Shown here: one piece after another, positions 9,240 to 17,904 of the stretch | Layout: every line of letters starts with the position of its first letter | How positions within the stretch are numbered: the first letter of the stretch is position 1 | Assembly (NCBI GenBank): GCA_001897525.1 | Contig: MKTB01000002.1 | Span: 194,196-258,195 of the forward strand | From: Bacteroidetes bacterium 43-16 | GTDB taxonomy: Bacteria > Bacteroidota > Bacteroidia > Chitinophagales > Chitinophagaceae | Direction of reading: 5' to 3' | Length of the DNA: 64,000 nucleotides | Position numbers and translations under genes: made by a program | The notes under the pieces: model-generated | Database searches by the model: none | Told to the model about the DNA's origin: nothing | What the model saw: the letters and a program-made list of their open reading frames with translations, nothing else

Positions 9240-10565
9240 TTAATTCTTAATTGTTCCTGCCAGCTTTTTTAGCTCCAAATCCGCTTTCAGATAATCTATA
9301 ACTGCCGACAGGTAATTTTGCTGTGCTTCACGAAGTGTATTATCAGCCAATAAAACATCGGTAAGTGTTGCCGTACCTTGCTTTTGTTGTAAAATGGTTT
9401 GCTCATAAATAGATTGAGCCAAAGTGATTTGATTTTCGGTATTGATGACTGTTTGCTGTGCAATCGTTCTTTGCCTTAAAGCATTTTCAGTTTCCATTTT
9501 GTTTTTATCGCCAATCAGTTGAGCCTGCAATTCGTTATTGCTGATTTCCAGTTTTTTTTGATTTATTTTTCGCTGTGTAACTGTTCCGTTGAAAAGCGGG
9601 TAAGTCAGTTGCAAACCTGCAAAGCCTATGGGATAAAATTTCAGAAAGTCATTTGGGGTTTTGTCGTAGCCAAAACCTGTTGTTCCGTAGGAGGCAATCA
9701 AATTAAGCGAGGGTAGAAATCGTGATTTGTTCAACGTACTCAATTCGCTGTTCAATAGTTTGTTTTGTGTCTGAATAATTTTCAAATCCAATATGTTTTC
9801 TACATTATTTTTAGTTAAGGCTCGCTGTTCGATTTCAGAAACAACGGTAATATTTCGCTCCAATGGGATACCGATATTCAGTTTTAGTGCATTTAGAATT
9901 GAAATGTATTTGTTGTGGACGTTTTCCCTTTGGGTATTTAACTGTTCGGTTTGCAATTTCACTTTACTCACATCTGTTCCCTTTGCCAATAACTGTTTTT
10001 TCAAAAGTTCCATATTCTTTAATAGCTTTTGGGTGTTGAGCATATTGCTTTCCAAAAAATCCAATTGATGTTTCAATATTTGAGCGTTGTAATACAGCAT
10101 AGTGATGTCGTATAAAACCTGCTCTTCCGATTTTTGAAATTGAAGCAGTGTCAGTTTGTTGGCAATTTTTGTATTCTCAATCACTCCATAAACCTGCGGA
10201 TTATACAACGGCATTGCCAACTGCACATTTGCATTGATGTTGTGAGGAACACCAAATTGCAAATCTCTGAATTGCCCTTCGGGTGCTTGCGGATTGAGTG
10301 CATTCATCGGCATGAGCTGTGTAGGCAATTCCATAAAATATTTGTAATCGGCATTGGCTGTAACTTTCGGAATAAGATTGGCTTTTGCTTCTTTTTCCCT
10401 TTGTTCGCTGATGCTGATGTGGTTTCGGTTGATTTGCAGGGTTTTGTTATAGACCTGTGCCGTATCAGTACATTGTTTCAGTGTCCAGACTTCCTGTGCC
10501 TGAACAGTATTCCACCCGATAAATATCAACGGAATAATAAATAGTTTGCGAGCGTTCACTAACAT
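9240..10565 (-). CDS. TolC-family outer membrane efflux protein
   Basis: 441 aa. Signal peptide (about residues 1-23, ending VQAQ), then two OEP repeats of long coiled helices with Gln/Asn-rich segments, e.g. LLKKQLLAKGTDVSKVKLQTEQLNTQ and LAQSIYEQTILQQKQGTATLTDVLLADNTLREAQQNYL; the latter is the conserved GtatltdvLdA-type region. It forms the trimeric outer-membrane duct for the adaptor and RND permease encoded next. It lies 30 bp after the VOC gene. Confidence 0.93.
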   Translation of the reverse strand: MLVNARKLFIIPLIFIGWNTVQAQEVWTLKQCTDTAQVYNKTLQINRNHISISEQREKEAKANLIPKVTANADYKYFMELPTQLMPMNALNPQAPEGQFRDLQFGVPHNINANVQLAMPLYNPQVYGVIENTKIANKLTLLQFQKSEEQVLYDITMLYYNAQILKHQLDFLESNMLNTQKLLKNMELLKKQLLAKGTDVSKVKLQTEQLNTQRENVHNKYISILNALKLNIGIPLERNITVVSEIEQRALTKNNVENILDLKIIQTQNKLLNSELSTLNKSRFLPSLNLIASYGTTGFGYDKTPNDFLKFYPIGFAGLQLTYPLFNGTVTQRKINQKKLEISNNELQAQLIGDKNKMETENALRQRTIAQQTVINTENQITLAQSIYEQTILQQKQGTATLTDVLLADNTLREAQQNYLSAVIDYLKADLELKKLAGTIKN

Positions 10566-10595
10566 AATTGAGCAAATTTTTTTGTTTCTTTTTAT

Positions 10596-10988
10596 TTATA
10601 TTCTTTGAGCAAAAGCGATAATATGCCCGTCTAAATCGGTAAAATAGCAAACGCTGTCGCCCCAATCTCTGTCTTCTATCGGACTAATAAGTTTAGCTCC
10701 TATTTTCATTGCGTTATGAAATTCAAGTTCAATATTATCAACATAAAAATATAGCTCACATCTCGGAATTCCGTTTCCTTGGTCAGGATGTGGTGTTTTG
10801 TCCGAAAGTATTTTGGCAATTCCTTTATTAGGCATAAGTCCCAATTTACAGTTTTCGGAAAGTTTAAATTCAGTCATTCCAGGTACATTCAAGTCAGGGT
10901 TTATACGAAAAAGCTTTGTGTAAAAATCTGTACTTTTCTGTTGGTCAATTACATAAAGTATAAATTCAGTTGTTATAATATGTTTCAT
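10596..10988 (-). CDS. VOC-family (glyoxalase/bleomycin-resistance fold) protein
   Basis: 130 aa. It shows the paired beta-alpha-beta-beta-beta arrangement of VOC proteins: FILYVIDQQKSTDFYTKLF at the N-terminus and CELYFYVDNIELEFHNAMKIGAK in the second half, ending YFTDLDGHIIAFAQRI, the typical F-x-DPDGN-like end. These proteins bind metals and act as lyases, dioxygenases or drug-binding resistance proteins. Its position between a cupin gene and tolC in an efflux operon suggests sequestration or modification of the exported compound; this is inference. Confidence 0.85.
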   Translation of the reverse strand: MKHIITTEFILYVIDQQKSTDFYTKLFRINPDLNVPGMTEFKLSENCKLGLMPNKGIAKILSDKTPHPDQGNGIPRCELYFYVDNIELEFHNAMKIGAKLISPIEDRDWGDSVCYFTDLDGHIIAFAQRI

Positions 10989-11011
10989 TCTTAGTTTGAT
11001 ATTAAATATGG

Positions 11012-11347
11012 TTATATGAATTGTTCTTCCTTTATCATTGTCAGCAACATTTTAAAGCGTTCAATGGCTTTCAATTCGTGTGGAATGTTTGCCGGCATAA
11101 TGATACAATCACCTTTTTTCAGATGATGAAGTTTTCCGGCAATCGTTATTTCTGCTTCGCCATCCAAAATCTGCACAATGGCATCATAAGGTGTTTTATG
11201 CTCCGATAGTCCCTGTTCTTTGTCAAACGAGAATAAAGTCAAGGTTCCACCTTTGCTTTTAGTTACCTGTTTGCTGATAACACCGCCGTTTGTGTATTCA
11301 ATTGCATTTTCGAGATTGAAAATGCTTTCTTTTTCAAATGTTGCCAT
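11012..11347 (-). CDS. Small cupin-domain protein
   Basis: 111 aa. Single-domain cupin: SEHKTPYDAIVQILDGEAEITIAGKLHHLKKGDCIIMPANIPHELKA corresponds to motif 1, with the first metal His replaced in part, and motif 2 (G-D-x-x-x-x-P-x-x-x-P-H). Such stand-alone cupins bind small molecules or metals. The gene is in the TetR-led efflux operon, 9 bp after the lipoprotein gene. Confidence 0.85.
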   Translation of the reverse strand: MATFEKESIFNLENAIEYTNGGVISKQVTKSKGGTLTLFSFDKEQGLSEHKTPYDAIVQILDGEAEITIAGKLHHLKKGDCIIMPANIPHELKAIERFKMLLTMIKEEQFI

Positions 11348-11356
11348 AGTCGTTGT

Positions 11357-11812
11357 TTAATTAAAATACTGATGATATTGCTGATACGAATGTTGCAGGC
11401 GCAAAACAATTTCACTTGCTTTGGTTGCATCTGTTTCATTTTGCAACGCCTTAATTATTTCAAGATGTGGATGTAGCCATTTGTGCAGTTCATCGTGACC
11501 TTTGCCGCCCATTGTACAACTTTTTACGAGCTGGTCGTTTTGCTCTTTTAGTTGTTGAGCCAATGCTTTATAATCAGTCTTTCCGTCCTGAATATAAGTA
11601 TTTACCAATTCTTCGCCTTTCACTACAAAAGGTTTCATTTCTTCGTTCACCAGCCACTTTTCGCCATTGTTGAGTTCAATAGCTTTGGAACCCTCATCGT
11701 GTTGATGTTCTGCGTGGTTTTCTGTTTCCTGATGTGCCGTTGATTTTTCAGTAACATTATTACAACTCCACAAAAGCATAACGCTCAATCCAAATACAAG
11801 TAGTTTTTTCAT
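11357..11812 (-). CDS. His-rich lipoprotein, function unknown
   Basis: 151 aa. A lipobox (MKKLLVFGLSVMLLWSCNN, Cys17) predicts a lipoprotein. A His-rich stretch after it (HQETENHAEHQHDEG) suggests metal binding. The remainder is helical with SCTMGGKGHDELHKWLHPHL and a C-terminal LQHSYQQYHQYF. I recognise no characterised family. Its ATG overlaps the TetR stop in an ATGA junction, so the two are translationally coupled. Confidence 0.75.
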   Translation of the reverse strand: MKKLLVFGLSVMLLWSCNNVTEKSTAHQETENHAEHQHDEGSKAIELNNGEKWLVNEEMKPFVVKGEELVNTYIQDGKTDYKALAQQLKEQNDQLVKSCTMGGKGHDELHKWLHPHLEIIKALQNETDATKASEIVLRLQHSYQQYHQYFN

Positions 11813-12408
11813 ATCTCAATTTTTTTTTCAATCATTTTTAAAATTCCCTCTAAAACTGCTGTACCGTCTTTTATCAGGTTAGACTTATGCCTCGAAAGTT
11901 TCCATTTCAAAACCGTCATTCTCATTCCACCAAGTATAATAGTGGTAAGCGTGGAGGCATTGATTAGCTTGCCGTATTGCCCTACCTTCTGTCCTTTTTC
12001 AATGTTTGCATTGACATATTGGTGCATTAATTCCATTATTTCGGAAACTTTATAACTCAATCCCTCATCATAATGAAAAATACTTTCCGCAAAAATGACA
12101 CTGACAATCGCAGGTTTATCTGTAAAGGTTTGTAGTTGCGATTTAAAAATATCCCTCAATTCATCTCCTGCCGTTGCGTTAGGATTTACAGGAATGTTAC
12201 TTATGCGGTTTTTCATTCCTGTTATGAAATAGTTGAGCAAACCAAGTAAAATATCATTCTTGCTTTTAAAATGACGGTATAAAGCCGGTTCGGATAAACC
12301 AATATCGGCAGCCAGCGTTTTGATAGTCAGGTTTTGAATACCGTAAGCATCAATCCGAACCGTTGCGGCTTCCATTATTTCTATTTGTCTGTTTGTGAAT
12401 TTTTCCAT
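11809..12408 (-). CDS. TetR/AcrR-family transcriptional regulator
   Basis: 199 aa. The N-terminal TetR HTH (about residues 5-55) shows NRQIEIMEAATVRIDAYGIQNLTIKTLAADIGLSEPALYRHFKSKNDILLGLL, the standard ALYRHF recognition helix. The C-terminal ligand domain is divergent. It is the first gene of the eight-gene efflux operon that ends with DUF2141. Two inverted repeats with overlapping promoter elements lie directly upstream (12421-12460), so the simplest model is autorepression of the operon relieved by a pump substrate. Confidence 0.92.
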   Translation of the reverse strand: MEKFTNRQIEIMEAATVRIDAYGIQNLTIKTLAADIGLSEPALYRHFKSKNDILLGLLNYFITGMKNRISNIPVNPNATAGDELRDIFKSQLQTFTDKPAIVSVIFAESIFHYDEGLSYKVSEIMELMHQYVNANIEKGQKVGQYGKLINASTLTTIILGGMRMTVLKWKLSRHKSNLIKDGTAVLEGILKMIEKKIEI

Positions 12409-12420
12409 GTTACCCGTTCG

Positions 12421-12460
12421 CTAACAAAATTATGTTAGTTAGCATTCGCTAACAAAGGTA
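12421..12460 (-). promoter_or_regulatory. Promoter and double TetR operator
   Basis: Two inverted repeats abut: CTAACA/TGTTAG (12421-12426 and 12433-12438, 6-nt spacer) and GTTAGC/GCTAAC (12438-12443 and 12448-12453, 4-nt spacer). On the minus strand each overlaps a perfect Bacteroidetes -7 element, TACCTTTG at 12460-12453 and TAATTTTG at 12432-12425. A repressor bound here would block the promoter of the TetR-efflux operon. No convincing -33 TTG at the usual spacing was found. Confidence 0.65.
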
Positions 12461-12526
12461 GTGATATTTTTTTATTTAGCGATATTTCTTCAAGAAAAGG
12501 ATATTGTCAACCAATACTATCATTCT

Positions 12527-14527
12527 TTATTCCTTTTGCACCAAATGTTGTAAGTCAGGGTCGTTTTTGATGCGTTCCATTTCACTTTCAACAATGGTCA
12601 TAACATCCTGCTTGACTTGCTTGTAGTTGGCTTCAATTTCTTGCTTCATATTATCCGCTCCACTTTCATCGGTAAAGGATAATATCTGCGGTATCTTCTT
12701 GTAGGCTTTGGTTTCGGCGGCAACTTTATCATTATCTACTACAATTTCAGAATGAAATATTTTCTGCTCGATGCGTTCATCGAAATTGTCGGAAACCGCA
12801 CCAACAAACATGCCCTGCGTAAGTGTTGAAATTTTGGATGCTGGTATCAGGCTATCCATTTGGGTAGAAATGGAAGTGGACTTATCATTTCGGTTGATGG
12901 TCATGCTCTGCCTTTTCTGCAACACTTTTCCAAAGCGTTCCGAAAGGCTCTTTGCTGTTTCGCCCACCACCTGACCGGAGAAAATATTACCTATGGTATT
13001 CTGTATTACCTTACTTTCTTTATCGCCGTAATCCCTTGTCAGTTGTGAAAAATCCTGAAAGCCCAAACATACTGCTACCTTATTACTACGTGCAGTTGCA
13101 ATCAGGTTATCCAATCCCCTGAAATAAATGGTTGGCAACTCATCTATGATAATTGAACTTTTAAGCTGTCCTTTTTTGTTAATCAGTTTTACAATCCTTG
13201 AATTGTATAAACCCAAAGCTGCGGAGTAAATATTTTGCCTGTCGGGGTTGTTGCCAACGCACAGTATTTTAGGCTCTTTCGGATTGTTGATGTCCAGTGA
13301 AAAATCGTCCCCCGTCATTACCCAATACAACTGCGGGCTAATCATTCGGGACAAAGGAATTTTTGCCGATGCAATCTGCCCCTGTAACTGGTCTTGTGCG
13401 CCCCCTAACCAGGCATCCATGAACGGCGATAAATAATTTTCGAGTTCGGGGTATGACGTAAGTATGGTAAATACGTCTGCGTATTTTTTGTTGAGCAATT
13501 CGATGGCGTGCGGGAACGTGCAATGCTTGCCGTTATCGTAAATTTTCAGGAACCAAATAATTGCTGCAAGCAATATAATCGGGCTTTCAACGAAGAAATC
13601 CCCTTGCTTCAAAATCCACGACTTGTTAAGGTTAAGCATGATGGTATAGGCAGCTTCGTAAGCATCCGATATGTCCGTCATAAAGTCGGGATTAAGCGGG
13701 TTGCACCTGTGGCTCCGGCGTGGGTCATCAAAATTGATAACATAAAACTTGGGGGCTATTTTGTACTTGTTGGTATGCTTTAGCAGGTGGTTGTAGGCAA
13801 TCGTGGAAAGGTCATCAAACTTGAAATCGTAGATATACATACTGAACCCTTTCTCGATGTGTTGTTTGATGTAGTTGTTTACAATAGCATAGGATTTCCC
13901 CGAACCCGGAGTACCCAACACAATAGAGGCTCTAAAAGGATTGACCACATTAACCCAACCGTCATTCCATTTGCCTTTGTAGTAAAACTTCGTAGGCAGG
14001 TTAACGGAATATTCATTTTGCATCAGTTTGGTTTCCTGCTGGAAACTTTCGTTCTCGTTGTTGAAAACATCGTCCATCAGGTTATTGCGTAGTAAGCGGC
14101 TCATCCATACACCAGCCATCAGCAGGGCAATATATCCTGCGCCCGTTGTAAGAATGTAAAGCGAAGTAGCTAACCCTGCCGATAATTTCAGCAATGGGAA
14201 ATTCAGGAAGAACAGCACTAAGCCAGTGGCTAAGGCAACACGGATTTTAGTCCATGTTATCTTTTCGTTTTTCACGCCCTTTGTACCCAAACAGCTTAAC
14301 GCCAGTAACACCAATGCAAAAAATTTGGTGTAAAGCGTGTGTGAGAAAAGCCCTGCGGTACGGTTAAAATTGGTGAGTATCTTGCCTATAACTTCTAAAG
14401 TCCAGCCACGTTCGGCAAAGAACCCATAGCAAAACCAATAAAAGTGCATCAATACAATGAGGATGCTTACCGCTCTCATAAAAGCCATTATTTTGGCTAA
14501 CCCTCTTAAATCGTCTTCTCCTTGCAT
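12527..14527 (-). CDS. mobC: Conjugative coupling protein (VirD4-like, MobC/TraG)
   Basis: 666 aa. Type IV coupling protein that brings the relaxase-DNA complex to the secretion channel. Several N-terminal TM segments (about residues 10-160) precede the ATPase domain. Walker A is GTPGSGKSYA at about residue 203, and the Walker B-like SIIIDELPTIYF is at about residue 455, followed by FQDFSQLTRDYG and NTIGNIFSGQVVGETAKSLSERFG, the TraG/VirD4 signature. Last gene of the leftward mob group; a 124-bp gap separates it from mobB. Confidence 0.93.
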   Translation of the reverse strand: MQGEDDLRGLAKIMAFMRAVSILIVLMHFYWFCYGFFAERGWTLEVIGKILTNFNRTAGLFSHTLYTKFFALVLLALSCLGTKGVKNEKITWTKIRVALATGLVLFFLNFPLLKLSAGLATSLYILTTGAGYIALLMAGVWMSRLLRNNLMDDVFNNENESFQQETKLMQNEYSVNLPTKFYYKGKWNDGWVNVVNPFRASIVLGTPGSGKSYAIVNNYIKQHIEKGFSMYIYDFKFDDLSTIAYNHLLKHTNKYKIAPKFYVINFDDPRRSHRCNPLNPDFMTDISDAYEAAYTIMLNLNKSWILKQGDFFVESPIILLAAIIWFLKIYDNGKHCTFPHAIELLNKKYADVFTILTSYPELENYLSPFMDAWLGGAQDQLQGQIASAKIPLSRMISPQLYWVMTGDDFSLDINNPKEPKILCVGNNPDRQNIYSAALGLYNSRIVKLINKKGQLKSSIIIDELPTIYFRGLDNLIATARSNKVAVCLGFQDFSQLTRDYGDKESKVIQNTIGNIFSGQVVGETAKSLSERFGKVLQKRQSMTINRNDKSTSISTQMDSLIPASKISTLTQGMFVGAVSDNFDERIEQKIFHSEIVVDNDKVAAETKAYKKIPQILSFTDESGADNMKQEIEANYKQVKQDVMTIVESEMERIKNDPDLQHLVQKE

Positions 14528-14651
14528 AATTCAAAAATTTGTTTTGATGCAAGTGTAACCGCTATGAATAGCGGTGTAGAGAAAGCGGTGTCAGATGGCG
14601 TGTAGTGGCATTATTTGGCATTAAACTGGCTTCCTGATAGAGAACAAAATC

Positions 14652-15956
14652 TTATTGCCGTCTTCCTGGTCTTTTGTTTTTCTTCTTTTTCTTCATGCGG
14701 TTTGCAAAAGCCTGTTCCTCGTAATCCTCGCCCTGTGCTTCCGGTAATAGCCCGCCCAATCCGTCTATCAATCCTGTATCATCGGTTGGCTGTTCTTTAT
14801 CAAAGAAATCAAAAAGCCTGTGAGTTTCTTCTTTTTCCTCAACAACGTTTTTATCTGCGGCTGGCAATGCGGAGGTACTTGTATGTTCTGTATTTTGGCG
14901 TTGTTCCATTACTTGTTCTTTCCACCAGTCGTTAAACACATTTGCCGATAGTTTTTTGTCCAAAGCTGAACCGTTCCAAACTGTGCGGCTTTCATGGTCT
15001 ATAAATGTCATACCATATATGCGCCCCTTATCAGTGCGGCGTACAACGGTATTGATGCCCTGCTCCAATAGTTGCTTTTTAAAATCGGTTTCATTGGTGG
15101 CCGTGTGCATTGCTACCTCGATGCTGTTTTTCAGTATGGCTCTTACCGGGTTATTTTTAATCTGCTCTTTAGATTGTGCAAAATGTTCCTGCAAGGCTTC
15201 CAATCCTGCGTGTTTGCCAAAACGTGAAGCCTTGAAAGGATTGCTGGCTTTTACTCCCTGTTCGTTCAAGGCAAAATACACCAGCCCGTTTTTGGGCTGT
15301 CCGTTCAGCTCGCCTTTCACTTCTTCGGCGGTAATATTAAAGAGGGAAAGCAACGCATTGTATGCGCCCAAACTGGCATATCCGTAATACTTTGGCAGAT
15401 GTCGTACCACCGATGCTATCTGACTTTTAACATCCCCGGCTTTGTAGTCTATCGGGTGGAATACCCGCTCGTTCCCCGTGCGTTGCTTTTCCGTTGCAGG
15501 TACAAGATTGTACTGCTGTTCCAATTTCCTGCAAATTGCCATTGAACGGGGATGGTCGTAACTGTCCGCTATCTTCTTGCCATCCAATCCAACGGCAACG
15601 GTCACAATATGGATGTGGGTGCGCTCTATATCCGTATGTTTGAAAACAACATAGGGCTGGTTGCCATAGCCCATTTCCTGCATATACTGCTGCGCCATTT
15701 TTATAAACTGCCCATCGCTGACCTTATCCGCAGGATCAGGGTTCAGCGATATGTGGCGAACTGGTTTTTCCGTTCGGATATTGGCGGCTAAATAGGGCTC
15801 AAATTGCTGGTGCAGGTAATGGGTAGAATAAGTATTGTTCAATGTTTCCGGTATCTTGTTCAGCAACAAAACCTGCCCTTTTTCTTTGTCAATCTTCTGC
15901 TGGTTATATGATATAGCACCGTACAAATGCTCACCCTTTCCAATCTTTGCTATCAT
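14652..15956 (-). CDS. mobB: MobB-type relaxase
   Basis: 434 aa. It nicks oriT and stays attached to the transferred strand. The relaxase domain (PF03432-like) covers roughly residues 1-250: GAISYNQQKI with the candidate catalytic Tyr18, RHISLNPDP (67-75) and the metal-binding histidine motif THIHIVTVAVGLDG (His114, His116). The C-terminal 120 residues are charged and end in a Lys/Arg-rich tail (KKKKKNKRPGRR), probably DNA-binding. The start codon overlaps the mobA stop by 4 bp, indicating translational coupling. Confidence 0.92.
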   Translation of the reverse strand: MIAKIGKGEHLYGAISYNQQKIDKEKGQVLLLNKIPETLNNTYSTHYLHQQFEPYLAANIRTEKPVRHISLNPDPADKVSDGQFIKMAQQYMQEMGYGNQPYVVFKHTDIERTHIHIVTVAVGLDGKKIADSYDHPRSMAICRKLEQQYNLVPATEKQRTGNERVFHPIDYKAGDVKSQIASVVRHLPKYYGYASLGAYNALLSLFNITAEEVKGELNGQPKNGLVYFALNEQGVKASNPFKASRFGKHAGLEALQEHFAQSKEQIKNNPVRAILKNSIEVAMHTATNETDFKKQLLEQGINTVVRRTDKGRIYGMTFIDHESRTVWNGSALDKKLSANVFNDWWKEQVMEQRQNTEHTSTSALPAADKNVVEEKEETHRLFDFFDKEQPTDDTGLIDGLGGLLPEAQGEDYEEQAFANRMKKKKKNKRPGRRQ

Positions 15957-16408
15957 TTTTGCAAGTGTTTTTTCTCAAATTCCTGTGTCAGTTCAATTAC
16001 TTTCCGGCACAAGTCCGCCATTTCTGCCGTCTGTTTTTCCAGTTTAAAGAGGTAAGCAGATGCTTTTTTCTCCGAAAAATTGCGGTACAATATCTTCACG
16101 ATTTGGTTGTAGTTCACACCAACGGCTCTGAACTGGCTGTAAAAACTGGTGAGCCTTGTATGAAATTCTACGGCATCCATATCAATTTTTACTGTCTTAA
16201 TTGTTTTCTGAAAGATGCAGGCAGTAATAAAATGCGCCATTACTTTCATTCCCGATTGCTCGAACAACGTAAGGAACTGTGCGTTTTCCGTATCGTTCAG
16301 GCTAATCGAATAGCGGTGGGTTGCAGGGTCATTCTTAGGCTTGCGACCACCTTTGCTTATTTGATTTCTTTTCTTGTCGTCCATATCTCTATCCATTACA
16401 ATTTCCAT
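15953..16408 (-). CDS. mobA: MobA-type relaxosome accessory protein
   Basis: About 151 aa from the ATG at 16408; in-frame ATGs at 16396 and 16384 are alternatives. An upstream ATG at 16477 lies inside the large oriT-like hairpin, so I do not favour it. The N-terminus is basic (KKRNQISKGGRKPKNDPATHRYSISLNDTE), as in relaxosome proteins with a ribbon-helix-helix-like N-terminus, followed by helices ending ELTQEFEKKH. It helps the relaxase recognise oriT. First gene of the leftward mob group. Confidence 0.85.
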   Translation of the reverse strand: MEIVMDRDMDDKKRNQISKGGRKPKNDPATHRYSISLNDTENAQFLTLFEQSGMKVMAHFITACIFQKTIKTVKIDMDAVEFHTRLTSFYSQFRAVGVNYNQIVKILYRNFSEKKASAYLFKLEKQTAEMADLCRKVIELTQEFEKKHLQK

Positions 16409-16450
16409 AAACCCCGACTTCGGAGGGGGTTTTCCGGCTCCATGCAATGG

Positions 16451-16544
16451 CAAGTTGTTTTTAGCTGCGGAAAGCATTTCAAGCAGCTAAAAACATAACT
16501 TGCTCTGTTCGGTTGAACAGAAAATCCGCCCTGCGGGACGGATT
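16451..16544. other. Candidate oriT: three consecutive hairpins
   Basis: First, an 18-bp-arm inverted repeat: CAAGTT plus GTTTTTAGCTGC (16451-16468) pairing with GCAGCTAAAAAC plus AACTTG (16483-16502), with one 2-nt bulge and a 14-nt loop. Second, CTGTTC/GAACAG (16505-16520) with loop GGTT. Third, AATCCGCCC/GGG-A-CGGATT (16523-16544) with loop TGC. They sit directly upstream of mobA, where related elements place oriT. The nic site cannot be located by eye. Confidence 0.55.
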
Positions 16545-17131
16545 GGATAAAGCAGAAAAAAACGACTTAGAGCCGTTCCACTTATAGCCTCTTATCTCCA
16601 ATGATTTTTCCATTCTCCTGTTGCATTGATGCAACTACAAAATAAGTGCAGCTTTCCCGAAGCATCACCCTGTTGCACACTGCCAAACACTGCCACAGAA
16701 CGCCAATAGCTACCACTTCGCAGCAATGCGATAAAATAACCCGCTCCTTTGTGATAGCATTCAGGCAAGCGTGTTGGCAGGCATTCATTCCGGTTGGCAG
16801 TTCAGAAAGACAGCATACAAGATTGCAGGAACCTAAGAATGTCTGATAGCATTCAGTCCGGCAGGCTGGCACACCTGAAAGAAAGCAGGACGGCTTTCAT
16901 GTTGGGCTGCAAGGTGGCATGACAGCTCACAAAGGAAACGGCTTGCAAGCGTGACAGCAGAAATGCAAGATGGTCGGCACGACAGGCAGAAAGGTTGTTT
17001 GCCTGATAGCCGGAGTTCCATCGGGATAGCATGACAGTATTATTTCATGCAGGATAACACGCTATCAAGAAAGCCATCCCGCAGGATTGCAGGCAGTACA
17101 AACAGAATTAAATTTTAAAACAGAATAGAAA
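16545..17131. other. Non-coding divergent region between mob and tra genes
   Basis: About 590 bp with no credible gene; short Cys-rich frames on both strands look spurious. It contains repeated words, e.g. the 13-bp TGATAGCATTCAG at 16752-16764 and 16844-16856, and GCATGACAG at 16917-16925 and 17029-17037. It must contain the rightward promoter for traA and may extend oriT or bind the ParA-like TraA or its partner. Confidence 0.5.
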
Positions 17132-17899
17132 ATGGAAACAAAAAACAAAACCCGATTCATTGCTTTTTCCAGCCAAAAAGGAGGCGTGGGTAAAAGCACT
17201 TTTACCACCATCACTGCAAGCATACTCCATTACCGCATGGGGTATAACGTGGTCGTATTTGATTGTGATTACCCACAGCACAGTCTTTGGCAGATGCGGG
17301 AACGGGATTTAAAAACGGTGATGAAAAGCGAAATCCTGAAAAGACTGGCGTACCGCCAGTTCACGACCATTAACAAAAAAGCATATCCGGTATTGCAGAG
17401 CAAGGCAGACAATGCTTTAAGGGATGCGGAGGCATTTTTACAATCTTCCGATGTCCCGGTGGATGTGGTTTTCTTCGACTTACCGGGAACTGTGAACACC
17501 CCCGGCTTGCTCAATACGCTGGCAGGAATGCAACATATCTTTTCACCTATCACGGCAGACCGTGTAGTGATGGAAAGTACATTGAGCTTTACCGATGTTC
17601 TGACCAATGTTTTGATGAAACGGGGACAGACTTGCATCGAAACGATACGGTTATTTTGGAACCAGGTGGACGGACGGGAAAAATCGCACCTGTATGAAGC
17701 CTATGGAAATATCATCAATGAAGTTGGGCTGCAAACGATGGAAACCCGCATTGCAGACAGCAAACGCTTTCGCAAGGAAAGCGAAGCTACCGCAAAGACC
17801 GTTTTCCGCTCCACATTATTACCTCCCGATGAAAGATTGATGAAAGCCTGCGGGCTGGATTTGTTTATGGTAGAGTTTTTAAGAACCGTCAAATTGTAA
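17132..17899 (+). CDS. traA: ParA-family ATPase TraA
   Basis: 255 aa. Deviant Walker A FSSQKGGVGKSTFTTI near the N-terminus, with FDCDYPQHSLW as the A' motif and VVFFDLPGTVNTPG as Walker B. In Bacteroidetes conjugative transposons this is the first tra gene, and probably positions the DNA or the apparatus. It starts the rightward transfer operon and is followed after 5 bp by traB. Confidence 0.92.
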   Translation: METKNKTRFIAFSSQKGGVGKSTFTTITASILHYRMGYNVVVFDCDYPQHSLWQMRERDLKTVMKSEILKRLAYRQFTTINKKAYPVLQSKADNALRDAEAFLQSSDVPVDVVFFDLPGTVNTPGLLNTLAGMQHIFSPITADRVVMESTLSFTDVLTNVLMKRGQTCIETIRLFWNQVDGREKSHLYEAYGNIINEVGLQTMETRIADSKRFRKESEATAKTVFRSTLLPPDERLMKACGLDLFMVEFLRTVKL

Positions 17900-17904
17900 C
17901 GGCT

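Noticed and set aside
16582-16872. 96-aa Cys-rich frame (minus) and overlapping frames up to 17021 on both strands
   Set aside because: Odd composition, no family resemblance, overlap with repeated words and the expected oriT/spacer region; more likely non-coding.
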